From Rhodococcus sp. G-MC3 (GTDB lineage: Bacteria; Actinomycetota; Actinomycetes; Mycobacteriales; Mycobacteriaceae), in assembly GCF_030063335.1 (NCBI RefSeq), contig NZ_JASISW010000005.1, positions 186,001 to 250,000 on the forward strand: DNA of 64,000 nt. The letters are read 5' to 3'. Position 1 is the first letter of the stretch, and each line of letters begins with the position of its first letter. Positions 1 through 8,383 of the stretch are shown in pieces. The translations under genes and the position numbers were made by a program. The notes below the pieces were generated by a model. That model was given only the letters and a program-made list of their open reading frames with translations. It was not told where the DNA came from and did not search any database.

Positions 1-2055
1 ACCGACCCTTCGCACGAGCGGTACAAGGAAGCCACCGAAGTTCGTGCGCTCATCGACTCGAACCCCGACGTCGCAACCATCTACAAGACCGCGCGAGGGC
101 TCGAAGGCCTGATTCGAAACGCAGGCGTCCACGCCTGCGCGGTCATCATGTCCTCCGAGCCTCTCACCGACGCCATCCCGGTGTGGAAGCGCGCTCAGGA
201 CGGCGCCATCATCACCGGCTGGGATTACCCGTCGTGCGAGGCCATCGGCCTACTCAAGATGGACTTCCTCGGTCTACGCAACCTCACCGTCATCGGTGAC
301 GCCATCGACAACATCAAGAGCAACCGCGGAATCGAACTCGATCTCGACAAACTAAGCCTCGATGACCCGGCGACCTACGAATTGCTGGCTCGCGGAGACA
401 CTCTCGGCGTGTTCCAGCTCGACGGTAGTGCGATGCGAGACCTTCTCCGTAGGATGCAGCCCACGGGGTTCGAAGACATCGTTGCGGTGCTGGCGCTGTA
501 CCGCCCAGGCCCGATGGGAATGAACGCGCACAACGACTACGCCGACCGTAAGAACGGTCGTCAAGAGGTCAAGCCAATTCATCCCGAGTTGGAAATCCCG
601 CTTGCCGAGATCCTGAAGGATACGTACGGCCTGATCGTGTATCAGGAGCAGATCATGCAGATCGCGCAGAAGGTCGCCGGCTATTCGCTCGGCCAGGCCG
701 ACATTCTGCGACGCGCGATGGGTAAGAAGAAGCTGTCGGTGCTGGAGGAGGCGTACGCAGGATTCCGTGAAGGAATGCTCACGAACAGTTTCTCCGAGCC
801 GGCCATCAAGGCACTGTGGGACACGATTCTTCCGTTCGCCGGATACGCGTTCAACAAGTCTCACGCCGCAGGCTATGGGCTCGTGTCGTACTGGACGGGG
901 TACCTCAAGGCCAATTACCCGGGCGAGTACATGGCTGGTCTGCTCACCAGCGTCGGTGACGACAAGGACAAGTCGGCCATCTACCTGGCCGATTGCCGCA
1001 AGCTCGGAATCACTGTGCTGCCACCGGATGTCAACGAGTCCGAGCTGAACTTCGCGTCGGTGGGCAAGGACATTCGCTTCGGACTCGGCGCGGTTCGCAA
1101 CGTCGGAACCAACGTCGTGGCGTCGATCATCAGGGCACGAGAAGAGAAGAGCAAGTACACCGATTTCTCGGACTACCTGAACAAGATCGATGCCGTGGCC
1201 TGCAGCAAGAAGGTCACCGAATCGCTCATCAAGTCGGGTGCTTTCGATTCGCTCGATCATCCGCGCAAGGGTTTGATGCTCATCCACGCCGACGCAATCG
1301 ATGCGGTGATGGGCACCAAGAAGGCCGAGGCTATCGGCCAGTTCGATCTGTTCGGTGGCGAGGACGCCGACGAGTCCATCTCTGCGGTCTTCAATGTCCG
1401 TGTGCCGGATGAGGAATGGGAGTCCAAGCATCGTTTGGCGCTCGAACGAGAAATGCTGGGTCTGTACGTGTCGGGCCACCCGTTGCTCGGCGTCGAACAT
1501 ATGCTTGCAGCACAGTCCGACACCAATATCCCGGCGATTCTCGAAGGTGACGTCAAGGACGGCACGCAGGTCACCATCGGCGGCATCCTTGCCTCGGTCA
1601 ACCGTCGTATCAACAAGAACGGTTTGACGTGGGCGTCCGCTCAGCTGGAGGACCTCGTCGGCGGTATCGAAGTGTTGTTCTTCCCCCAGTCTTACTCGGT
1701 GTTCGGCGCCGATGTGACCGAGGACTCGGTCGTCCTGGTCAAGGGACGTGTGTCGGTGCGAGACGATCGAATTTCACTTATCGCCAACGACCTTGCTGTG
1801 CCTGACCTTTCGGCAGTCGGTGTCGCCAGACCGCTCGCGGTCAGTCTCCCGACGAGACTGTGCACCGCAGATAAGGTCGGTGCGCTGAAGAAGGTGCTGA
1901 TGAGTCATCCAGGTACATCGGATGTGCACTTGCGGTTGGTCAGCGGCGACAAAGTCACCGCGATGAAGCTGGACGACAGCCTGCGGGTGACGCCGACGTC
2001 GGCGCTGATGGGTGATCTGAAGGCACTGCTCGGTCCAGGGTGCTTAACGGGCTGA
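1..2055 (+). CDS. dnaE1: DNA polymerase III alpha subunit, 3' part (5' end outside window)
   Basis: This is the C-terminal part of the replicative polymerase catalytic subunit; frame 1 is open from base 1, so the gene starts upstream of the window. Visible family features are the finger-domain stretch [12 protein letters not shown] (about bases 490-525), the [13 protein letters not shown] motif (about 841-882), the helix-hairpin-helix region, and a C-terminal OB-fold beginning around [14 protein letters not shown] (about 1558-1600). It makes most of the DNA strand at the fork with the beta clamp. The DinB/ImuC-type alternative DnaE2 is less likely because a full C-terminal tail follows the OB domain and the neighbourhood matches mycobacterial dnaE1. 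It ends in TGA, 33 bases before the tail of a convergent small gene. Confidence 0.96.
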   Translation, partial: TDPSHERYKEATEVRALIDSNPDVATIYKTARGLEGLIRNAGVHACAVIMSSEPLTDAIPVWKRAQDGAIITGWDYPSCEAIGLLKMDFLGLRNLTVIGDAIDNIKSNRGIELDLDKLSLDDPATYELLARGDTLGVFQLDGSAMRDLLRRMQPTGFEDIVAVLALYRPGPMGMNAHNDYADRKNGRQEVKPIHPELEIPLAEILKDTYGLIVYQEQIMQIAQKVAGYSLGQADILRRAMGKKKLSVLEEAYAGFREGMLTNSFSEPAIKALWDTILPFAGYAFNKSHAAGYGLVSYWTGYLKANYPGEYMAGLLTSVGDDKDKSAIYLADCRKLGITVLPPDVNESELNFASVGKDIRFGLGAVRNVGTNVVASIIRAREEKSKYTDFSDYLNKIDAVACSKKVTESLIKSGAFDSLDHPRKGLMLIHADAIDAVMGTKKAEAIGQFDLFGGEDADESISAVFNVRVPDEEWESKHRLALEREMLGLYVSGHPLLGVEHMLAAQSDTNIPAILEGDVKDGTQVTIGGILASVNRRINKNGLTWASAQLEDLVGGIEVLFFPQSYSVFGADVTEDSVVLVKGRVSVRDDRISLIANDLAVPDLSAVGVARPLAVSLPTRLCTADKVGALKKVLMSHPGTSDVHLRLVSGDKVTAMKLDDSLRVTPTSALMGDLKALLGPGCLTG

Positions 2056-2088
2056 TGGCTGTGAGCTGTGAACCAACAGCTGAGCGGA

Positions 2089-2328
2089 TTACCGACGTGC
2101 GGCGGAGTGGCGCTCGACGAGCATCAGCGTCCACCATGCGACAACCGTCGACGAAGCGCTCGCGAGTACGGCGAGCTGCAGCGACGAGCTGAGCGCAAGC
2201 GAGCCGAGGAACACAAGAATTCCCAGCGCAAGAGCTTCTACCTTGTAGACCGGCCACGCGGTCCCTGCGATATCGACGGTGTGCACGGCAGATTGACGTT
2301 CGGGTGCGCTCGAGAGTGCGTAGGTCAT
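2089..2328 (-). CDS. Small two-helix membrane protein, unknown function (79 aa)
   Basis: I do not recognise this protein. The ATG at 2326-2328 is preceded on the minus strand by a GGAG ribosome site 7 bases away, which decides the start against a much longer reading frame running upstream. The product has a short hydrophilic N-terminus (residues 1-27) and two hydrophobic segments (about 31-50 and 52-70), ending in a basic tail ERHSAARR, so it is probably a small inner-membrane protein with both ends in the cytoplasm. It stands alone, convergent with dnaE1 and divergent from the Ddn-like gene. Confidence 0.6.
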   Translation of the reverse strand: MTYALSSAPERQSAVHTVDIAGTAWPVYKVEALALGILVFLGSLALSSSLQLAVLASASSTVVAWWTLMLVERHSAARR

Positions 2329-2529
2329 CGGCGTGCTCCGTTCGGTGTTGCTGCGTTCCGTCCTGAGGGTATACGTATGTATGGATTCGGTCCACCAAAC
2401 TTTGTTGTTCGCGATTTCCTTCGGCATGAATAGACCCTTCAAGCCGTCCAGGCTTCGTGATGGTCCATTCATGCGGCCGTTGCGGAGACACGAATCTCGT
2501 GGCACGACCGAACCATGAGGTGTTGACTG

Positions 2530-2970
2530 GTGGTCATGCCATTGACTGGAGAATACGAACCGAGCACATCCGACTGGGCCCGCAAGCAGGCCGAACTTCT
2601 CGAGGGTTCGGGGGGCACCGAGGGCGTCGAACTCAATGGGATGCCGGTCATCCTGTTGACGACCAAGGGCAACAAGTCCGGCAAGCTTCGAAAGACGCCG
2701 CTGATGCGGGTGGAACACGATGGCGAATATGCCGTTGTTGCTTCGCTCGGCGGTGCGCCGAAAAATCCGGTCTGGTACTACAACGTGAAAGCGGAGTCTC
2801 TTGTCGAGCTGCAGGACGGGACCGACAAGGCGGACTACATCGCACGCGAGGTGACCGGGGACGAGAAGGCTGTGTGGTGGGAGCGCGCCGTCGAGGCCTT
2901 CCCCAACTATGCGGAGTATCAGACGAAGACCGACCGTGAAATTCCTGTTTTCGTACTGTCCAAAGTCTGA
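2530..2970 (+). CDS. Nitroreductase/deazaflavin (F420)-dependent oxidoreductase, Ddn family
   Basis: The 146-residue protein belongs to the Ddn family of small split-barrel proteins that use reduced F420 to reduce quinones and, in M. tuberculosis, nitroimidazoles. Typical family stretches are [20 protein letters not shown] (residues 38-57), [17 protein letters not shown] (about 73-89) and the C-terminal [11 protein letters not shown]. The position just before ilvA fits the Rv1558 paralogue. The GTG at 2530 lies 9 bases after a GAGG site; an ATG two codons later (2536) is an alternative. It is followed 14 bases later by the pyruvate oxidase gene, so they probably share a transcript. The exact substrate cannot be told from sequence. 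Confidence 0.85.
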   Translation: MVMPLTGEYEPSTSDWARKQAELLEGSGGTEGVELNGMPVILLTTKGNKSGKLRKTPLMRVEHDGEYAVVASLGGAPKNPVWYYNVKAESLVELQDGTDKADYIAREVTGDEKAVWWERAVEAFPNYAEYQTKTDREIPVFVLSKV

Positions 2971-2984
2971 AGGAGACAACCGCG

Positions 2985-4760
2985 TTGAGCACCAAGAACG
3001 TCGCCGAACAAATCGTAGATCAACTGATCGAAGCTGGTGTCGAACGAATTTACGGGATAGTCGGTGACAGTCTCAATCCGATCGTCGACGCTGTCAGGCG
3101 CAGCGGGGGAGCGAAGGCAGGCGGTATCGATTGGATCCACGTCCGGCATGAGGAGGCCGCAGCATTCGCGGCCGCGGCAGAGGCTCAGCTCACCGGCAAG
3201 CTCGCGGTGTGTGCGGGCTCGTGTGGTCCAGGAAACCTGCATCTGATCAACGGTCTTTACGACGCCAATCGTTCGGGGGCCCCGGTTCTGGCGATCGCCT
3301 CGCAGATCCCGAGTGTGCAGATTGGTGCGAGTTTTTTTCAGGAGACTCATCCTGACCGATTGTTCATCGAGTGTTCGGTGTACGCGGAGCTGATCAGTAC
3401 GCCCGAACAGTCTCCGCGAGTTGTGCATTCGGCACTGCAGCACGCGGTTGCCAAGTCGGGAGTCGCGGTGATCACTTTGCCGGGTGACGTCGCCGATCAG
3501 CCGATCGGCGGCGCGGCCCCCTCCTACGTGCGTACCGCCAGGCCAACTCTCGTACCTGCTGCAGTGGACGTCGAGAAACTCGCCGCCGCGATGAACGCAG
3601 CCGAGACCGTAGCGATATTCGCGGGCGCAGGAGTGCGCGATGCGCGCGCGGAGCTGCTGCAGCTGGCCGAGGTGGTCGGCGCTCCGATCGGGCATTCCTT
3701 GCGCGGTAAGGAGTACGTGCAGTACGACAATCCTTTCGACATCGGCATGACAGGGCTACTCGGATACGGTGCCGCGCACGCAGGCATTCACGACGCGGAC
3801 CTGCTGCTGCTCATCGGCACCGATTTCCCCTACAACCAGTTTCTGCCCGACAAGGTTCGGACTGCGCAGATCGACAATGCGGCCGAGAAGCTAGGCAGGA
3901 GAACCAGTCTCGACTTTGCCGTGCACGGCGACGCCAAGAGTACGCTGGCCGCGCTGCTGCCGCTCGTGGAGCGCAAGACCGATCGTCGGTTCCTCGATCG
4001 CACGCTCGAACAGCACAACAAGCTCATGACCAAGGTGGTCGGCGCGTACACCAAACCGGTCAAGCAGCGCACGCCGATTCACCCGGAGTACGCCGCGTCG
4101 ATTCTCGACGACATCGCGGCCGTAGACGCGATCTTCACCACGGACACCGGTATGTGCAATGTCTGGACGGCCCGGTATTTGAATCCGAACGGCCAACGCC
4201 GGTTCATTTCTTCGGCGTTGCACGGTTCGATGGCCAACGCGCTACCGCACGCAATCGGTGCGCAGGTGGCGTTCCCGACGCGTCAAGTCGTGTCGATGTC
4301 CGGGGACGGTGGACTGTCGATGTTGCTGGGTGAACTCGTCACCGTTGCGATGTATCGGCTGCCGGTCAAGGTCGTGGTGTTCAACAACTCGACGCTCGGC
4401 ATGGTCAAGTTGGAGATGCTGGTGGACGGTATCCCGGACTTCGGCGTCGACGTTCCGGCCACGAACTATGCCGCAGTCGCAGCTGCGCTCGGGATATTCT
4501 CCACGCGCATCGAGGATCCAAGCGATCTGGAGTCGGGAATGAGGTCGGCGCTCGAACACGACGGGCCTGCGCTTGTGGATATCGTCACCGATCCGAATGC
4601 ACTGTCGTTGCCTCCCACCATCACCGGCGAGCAAGTGAAAGGTTTCGCAATGGCGATGTCGAGGATGGTCATGAACGGCGGAGTCGGTGAAGCCGTGCAG
4701 ATGGCCAAATCGAATCTTCGTAACATGCCGTTGCCCTCACAGTTGGATCCGCGAGGGTAG
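2985..4760 (+). CDS. poxB: Pyruvate dehydrogenase (quinone) / pyruvate oxidase, TPP- and FAD-dependent
   Basis: The 591-residue enzyme oxidises pyruvate to acetate and CO2 and passes electrons to membrane quinone (PQO/PoxB type). It has the N-terminal TPP pyrimidine domain with the catalytic glutamate in HVRHEEAAAFAAAA (about residue 53), a central FAD domain (about 190-330) and a C-terminal TPP-binding domain with GDGGLSMLLGELVT and the following NNSTLGMVKLEM (about residues 438-475). The start is a TTG preceded by AGGAG at 2971-2975, 14 bases after the previous gene. The C-terminal tail after residue 550 is where the family contacts membrane and quinone. Acetolactate synthase is less likely, because the sequence matches PoxB better and no ilvN follows. 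Confidence 0.88.
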   Translation: MSTKNVAEQIVDQLIEAGVERIYGIVGDSLNPIVDAVRRSGGAKAGGIDWIHVRHEEAAAFAAAAEAQLTGKLAVCAGSCGPGNLHLINGLYDANRSGAPVLAIASQIPSVQIGASFFQETHPDRLFIECSVYAELISTPEQSPRVVHSALQHAVAKSGVAVITLPGDVADQPIGGAAPSYVRTARPTLVPAAVDVEKLAAAMNAAETVAIFAGAGVRDARAELLQLAEVVGAPIGHSLRGKEYVQYDNPFDIGMTGLLGYGAAHAGIHDADLLLLIGTDFPYNQFLPDKVRTAQIDNAAEKLGRRTSLDFAVHGDAKSTLAALLPLVERKTDRRFLDRTLEQHNKLMTKVVGAYTKPVKQRTPIHPEYAASILDDIAAVDAIFTTDTGMCNVWTARYLNPNGQRRFISSALHGSMANALPHAIGAQVAFPTRQVVSMSGDGGLSMLLGELVTVAMYRLPVKVVVFNNSTLGMVKLEMLVDGIPDFGVDVPATNYAAVAAALGIFSTRIEDPSDLESGMRSALEHDGPALVDIVTDPNALSLPPTITGEQVKGFAMAMSRMVMNGGVGEAVQMAKSNLRNMPLPSQLDPRG

Positions 4761-4804
4761 TCCCGGGTCGAAGCGTGATCTGCGCTGGTGGCAGCATAGA
4801 CAGG

Positions 4805-6160
4805 GTGTCCAACTCGCCTGATGTAGCCGCTCGCACCACCGAACCGTTCGCCGTTACGGCGAACGATATCGATGTGGCTGCGCAGCGAATTTCGGGCGTG
4901 GTTGCGGCGACACCGTTGCAGTTCTGCGAACGTCTGTCCGCTGCCACCGGCGCGAACGTGTATCTCAAGCGCGAAGATCAGCAGATCGTGCGCTCGTACA
5001 AGATTCGCGGCGCTTACAACCTGATGGCCCAGCTGAGCCCGCAGGAGCTCGCCGCGGGCGTCGTTACTGCCAGTGCCGGGAACCATGCGCAAGGCGTCGC
5101 CTTCGCGTGCCGGACGATGCAGGTTCGCGGCCGCGTCTATGTTCCCGTGAATACTCCGAAGCAAAAGCGTGATCGCATCCGTGTTCACGGCGGCGCGTTC
5201 GTCGAACTTATTCTCATCGGTGACACTTTCGATGATGCGGCGGCTGCTGCGGCGGCGGATGTCGCTCGGACTGGCGCGACGATGGTTCCCCCGTTCGACG
5301 ACGCACGTACGGTCGCCGGTCAGGGCACGATTGCCGCGGAAATCATCGAGCAGCTCGGCTCGGCGCCGGACACGGTCGTGATGCCGGTCGGCGGCGGTGG
5401 TTGCATTGCAGGCATCTCGACCTACCTCCGCGAGCGGTCGCCGTCGACCGCGCTCGTCGGAGTCGAGCCTTCGGGTGCAGCGTCGATGACCGCAGCGCTC
5501 GTGGCAGGCGGTCCCGTCACGTTGAGCGACATCGATCCGTTTGTCGACGGTGCAGCCGTTTGCCGTATCGGCGACGTTCCGTACGCGGCACTGCAGGCGC
5601 TGGGGGCCCAGGTTGTCTCGCATGCCTCGTTGCCGCTGGTTGCTGTGCCGTCGTTCCCCGCTGGTGGTGCCGGGCCGTTCTTGATGACCCAGATCGACGA
5701 AGGTGCGATCTGCACCGCGATGCTCGAGCTCTACCAGAACGAAGGAGTCATCGCCGAGCCCGCAGGCGCGCTCAGTGTCGCTGCGTTGAACAACATCACG
5801 GTTGCACCCGGCAGCACCGTCGTCTGTCTGATTTCAGGCGGCAACAACGATGTGTCGCGGTACGGCGAGATTCTGGAACGATCGCTTGTGCACCTAGGTC
5901 TCAAGCATTACTTCCTGGTCGATTTCCCTCAGGAGCCGGGCGCGCTGCGTCGTTTCCTGGACGAGGTACTGGGGCCGGATGACGACGTCACTTTGTTCGA
6001 GTACGTCAAGCGCAACAATCGTGAAACCGGCGCAGCGCTGGTGGGTATCGAGTTGGGGGTGGCGACCGGTCTCAGTGCGTTGCTGGAACGGATGCGGGCA
6101 TCTCGGCTAACGGTGGAACAGTTGGAGCCCGGATCACCCGCGTACCGCTACCTGACCTGA
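4805..6160 (+). CDS. ilvA: Threonine ammonia-lyase (threonine deaminase)
   Basis: PLP enzyme converting threonine to 2-oxobutyrate, the first step of isoleucine synthesis. The PLP lysine lies in RSYKIRGAYNL, the substrate loop is SAGNHAQGVAFAC, the phosphate cup is PVGGGGCIAGIS, and the C-terminus has one short ACT-like regulatory region (HYFLVDFPQEPGALRRFLDE). It ends PGSPAYRYLT as in mycobacterial IlvA. The GTG at 4805 (451 aa) is chosen because homologous sequence begins shortly after; a GTG at 4775 is possible. There is an unusual 22-residue Pro/Gly-rich insertion encoded at 5618-5683, between the strands normally joining VGD...VV to xDEGAICTAM. Its last 13 bases overlap the convergent tetR gene. 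Confidence 0.93.
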   Translation: MSNSPDVAARTTEPFAVTANDIDVAAQRISGVVAATPLQFCERLSAATGANVYLKREDQQIVRSYKIRGAYNLMAQLSPQELAAGVVTASAGNHAQGVAFACRTMQVRGRVYVPVNTPKQKRDRIRVHGGAFVELILIGDTFDDAAAAAAADVARTGATMVPPFDDARTVAGQGTIAAEIIEQLGSAPDTVVMPVGGGGCIAGISTYLRERSPSTALVGVEPSGAASMTAALVAGGPVTLSDIDPFVDGAAVCRIGDVPYAALQALGAQVVSHASLPLVAVPSFPAGGAGPFLMTQIDEGAICTAMLELYQNEGVIAEPAGALSVAALNNITVAPGSTVVCLISGGNNDVSRYGEILERSLVHLGLKHYFLVDFPQEPGALRRFLDEVLGPDDDVTLFEYVKRNNRETGAALVGIELGVATGLSALLERMRASRLTVEQLEPGSPAYRYLT

Positions 6161-6693
6161 TCCGTCCCGAGTAGTCGCTCCACGACCTGCTGGTGCAGTG
6201 TGGGATCGCGGGCTGGCAGATCGAGCAGCGCGCCGAGGTAGATTCCATCGCCGACCAAGCGGACGATCTCTGCTGTCACCGGGTCGGAGATCTCGGTACG
6301 CAGTCCCTCGTCCCACAGTCGCATGACTTCGGTGACGGCCTGCTGTATCTCGCCGGGGTTGCCGTCGACGCTGCGCAGTACCGCAAGGGTCGACCGATAG
6401 AGCGCGGTCTCCTTTTCGGAAATCGATTCGGGTGGCTGCAAGTACCACTGGGCGACGGTTGTCCCGCCTTCCGCGGCCACTTCACGCTGGGCATCGGATC
6501 GCTCACCGAGTCGACGGACCATCGCCGCGATCATCGCGTCTTTGGTGTTGAAGTGGTACAGCAGCCCGCCTTTGGAGACGCCGGCCTTCGAAGCGACGTT
6601 CTCGAGGGTCACCTTGGTCAGCCCCTGATCGAGAAGCATTTCTTCGAGCGCGTCGAGGATTCGGTCTCGTGTGCCGGGCGACATGGCAGCCAC
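6148..6693 (-). CDS. TetR-family repressor of the adjacent drug exporter
   Basis: A 181-residue TetR protein. The N-terminal helix-turn-helix is seen in TRDRILDALEEMLLDQG followed by TLENVASKAGVSKGGLLYHF (about residues 23-42); the rest is the all-helical ligand-binding domain. It diverges from the 14-TM exporter at 6792, and two copies of a 16-base near-palindrome lie in the 98-base gap, one near each gene. It very probably represses both itself and the exporter until a toxic ligand binds. The start is GTG at 6693 or ATG at 6684, three codons in; neither has a strong ribosome site. The stop overlaps ilvA. Confidence 0.9.
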   Translation of the reverse strand: MAAMSPGTRDRILDALEEMLLDQGLTKVTLENVASKAGVSKGGLLYHFNTKDAMIAAMVRRLGERSDAQREVAAEGGTTVAQWYLQPPESISEKETALYRSTLAVLRSVDGNPGEIQQAVTEVMRLWDEGLRTEISDPVTAEIVRLVGDGIYLGALLDLPARDPTLHQQVVERLLGTDQVR

Positions 6694-6709
6694 ACTACAG
6701 AAAGAGCTT

Positions 6710-6762
6710 TACCGGCTGGACGGTTGGCTGCTAACCTGGGGCACTGTACCGGCTGGACGGTT
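6710..6762. promoter_or_regulatory. Two directly repeated TetR operators between tetR and the MFS exporter
   Basis: The 16-mer TACCGGCTGGACGGTT occurs twice, at 6710-6725 and 6747-6762. Each copy is an imperfect palindrome with arms ACCG and CGGT. The copies are 37 bases apart start to start and flank a TAACCT box (6732-6737) that could be the exporter -10. The layout is that of a TetR repressor closing two divergent promoters. Confidence 0.8.
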
Positions 6763-6791
6763 TAGTCGCCGGCAAAAATCTAGGAGTAGTT

Positions 6792-8315
6792 GTGAGTGAG
6801 ATTCGCATGCCGAGCATGCAGTCCGTCCCCGAGCAGCAGGCGACGCCGAAGGACTGGCTCGGTCTTGTCGTGCTGGCATTCGCCGTTCTGCTGATTGCGG
6901 TCGACGGTACGGTCCTCGATCTGGCACTTCCGTTCATCAGTTCCGATCTTGCGCCCAGCAGTAATCAGCTTCTGTGGATCATCGACGTCTACTCGTTCGT
7001 GCTGGCAGGTCTGCTCATCACTATGGGCACCCTCGGAGACCGAGTCGGTCGACGCAAGCTGCTGCTGATCGGCGCCGCAGGATTCGGTATCGCCTCGGTC
7101 GTCGCTGCGTTCTCGGATAGTCCGGAGATGCTCATCACGGCCCGCGTGCTGCAGGGCGTCTCCGGCGCGACGTTGATGCCTGCGACACTCGGTCTGATCA
7201 GAACCATCTTCAAGGACCCACGCCAGCGCGTCATGGCAATCGGACTGTGGGGTGCGATGGCGGGTGGCGGTGCTGCGGCCGGACCACTCGTGGGCGGGTG
7301 GCTACTCGAACACTTCTGGTGGGGATCGGTGTTCCTTGTCAACATTCCGGTCATGCTGGCGTTGATTGCGTTCGGCCCGTTGGTAATTCCAGAGTCGAAG
7401 GACCCCCATCCCGGCAAGTTCGATCTGCCGAGTTCCGGTCTGTCGATGCTCGCTCTGGTGCCGCTCGTCTACGCGGTCAAGGAGACTGCCGCACACGGAT
7501 TGAGCCTTTTGAACCTTGTAGTGGCGGTGGTGGGAGTCATCGCAGGTATCGCCTTCGTTCGGCGGCAGCGAAGCCTGGACGACCCGATGATCGATCTGAA
7601 GTTGTTCTCCAACCAAGCCTTCTCGACGGCCGTGTTCACCAACTTTCTATCGGTCTTTGCGCTAGCCGGAGTACTGTTCTTCGGCGCGCAGTATCTCCAG
7701 TTGGTATTGGGGAACACTCCACTAGAGGCTGGTCTGTTGTTGCTGCCCGGTACGGCGTCGAGCATCGTGACGTCGCTGGTCGCGGCATACCTGATTCGGT
7801 TCTGGTCGTCGGGAACAGTTCTCGCTGCCGGACTTGCAGCTGCAGCAGTCGGCGCGGCACTTCTGTTCGGGCTCCGGGTCGACAGCGGCCCAACGCTGTT
7901 CATCCTCGGCTTCGTCTTGGTCGGGGCAGGTGCAGGCATCGCGTTGACGCTCACCTCGAACCTGGTGGTCGGTGCCGTCGAACCGGAGCGAGCGGGTGCA
8001 GCATCGGCTGTGTCCGAGACTGCTTACGAGCTCGGAATCGCGCTCGGGGTCGCCGTTCTGGGCACCGTCGTCATGTCGTTCTTCCGGCGAGGACTCGACG
8101 TGTCGAACCTCGCAGGCGAACAGGCGACGTCGGCGCAGGAGACCCTCGGCGGCGCAGCTTCGGTGGCACGGAGCCTGCCCACCGAGGTCGGCGCGGCACT
8201 GACCGATTCTGCGCACGCCGCGTTCGTGACCGGGATGCATGCGGCGTCCGCTGCAACGGCCGTGGTCATGGCCGCGACGGCCGTTGTCGTAGCCGTACGG
8301 CTACGCCGCTGGTGA
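6792..8315 (+). CDS. MFS multidrug exporter, DHA2 (EmrB/QacA) family, 14 TM helices
   Basis: A 507-residue proton-driven exporter. Hydrophobic segments fit 14 TM helices. Motif A is GTLGDRVGRRKLLL after TM2, the family hallmark LQGVSGATLMPATLGLI lies around TM4, and the antiporter motif C region reads AMAGGGAAAGPLVGGWLLEH in TM5. The GTG start at 6792 follows TAGGAG (6781-6786). It is controlled by the divergent TetR gene through the repeated operators. Members of this group (for example mycobacterial LfrA, actinomycete QacA-like pumps) export cationic drugs and dyes; the actual substrate is not visible here. Confidence 0.92.
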   Translation: MSEIRMPSMQSVPEQQATPKDWLGLVVLAFAVLLIAVDGTVLDLALPFISSDLAPSSNQLLWIIDVYSFVLAGLLITMGTLGDRVGRRKLLLIGAAGFGIASVVAAFSDSPEMLITARVLQGVSGATLMPATLGLIRTIFKDPRQRVMAIGLWGAMAGGGAAAGPLVGGWLLEHFWWGSVFLVNIPVMLALIAFGPLVIPESKDPHPGKFDLPSSGLSMLALVPLVYAVKETAAHGLSLLNLVVAVVGVIAGIAFVRRQRSLDDPMIDLKLFSNQAFSTAVFTNFLSVFALAGVLFFGAQYLQLVLGNTPLEAGLLLLPGTASSIVTSLVAAYLIRFWSSGTVLAAGLAAAAVGAALLFGLRVDSGPTLFILGFVLVGAGAGIALTLTSNLVVGAVEPERAGAASAVSETAYELGIALGVAVLGTVVMSFFRRGLDVSNLAGEQATSAQETLGGAASVARSLPTEVGAALTDSAHAAFVTGMHAASAATAVVMAATAVVVAVRLRRW

Positions 8316-8333
8316 TGGGCGGTGCGGCTTCGC

Positions 8334-8383
8334 CGCCCGTGAGTGGTTGGTGACGGCAGGGTGTCACCAACCACTCACGGGCG
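8334..8383. terminator. Perfect 21-bp inverted repeat between convergent exporter and treZ
   Basis: Arms at 8334-8354 and 8363-8383 are perfectly complementary over 21 bases with an 8-base loop. It lies where rightward transcription from the exporter meets leftward transcription from the tre operon and probably stops both. There is no U-tract. The right arm also encodes the last six residues of TreZ. A small UUCG-loop hairpin precedes it at 8324-8336. Confidence 0.75.

Noticed and set aside
352-1500. Long leftward frame of 382 codons inside dnaE1
   Set aside because: It is antisense to a clearly conserved polymerase gene and its sequence has no recognisable domain.
2490-2502. CACGA-N3-TCGTG inverted repeat before the Ddn-like gene
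   Set aside because: Five-base arms are expected by chance in DNA of this composition.
2089-2979. Extension of the small membrane protein to 296 residues
   Set aside because: The upstream part is antisense to the Ddn-like gene and the internal ATG has a proper ribosome site.
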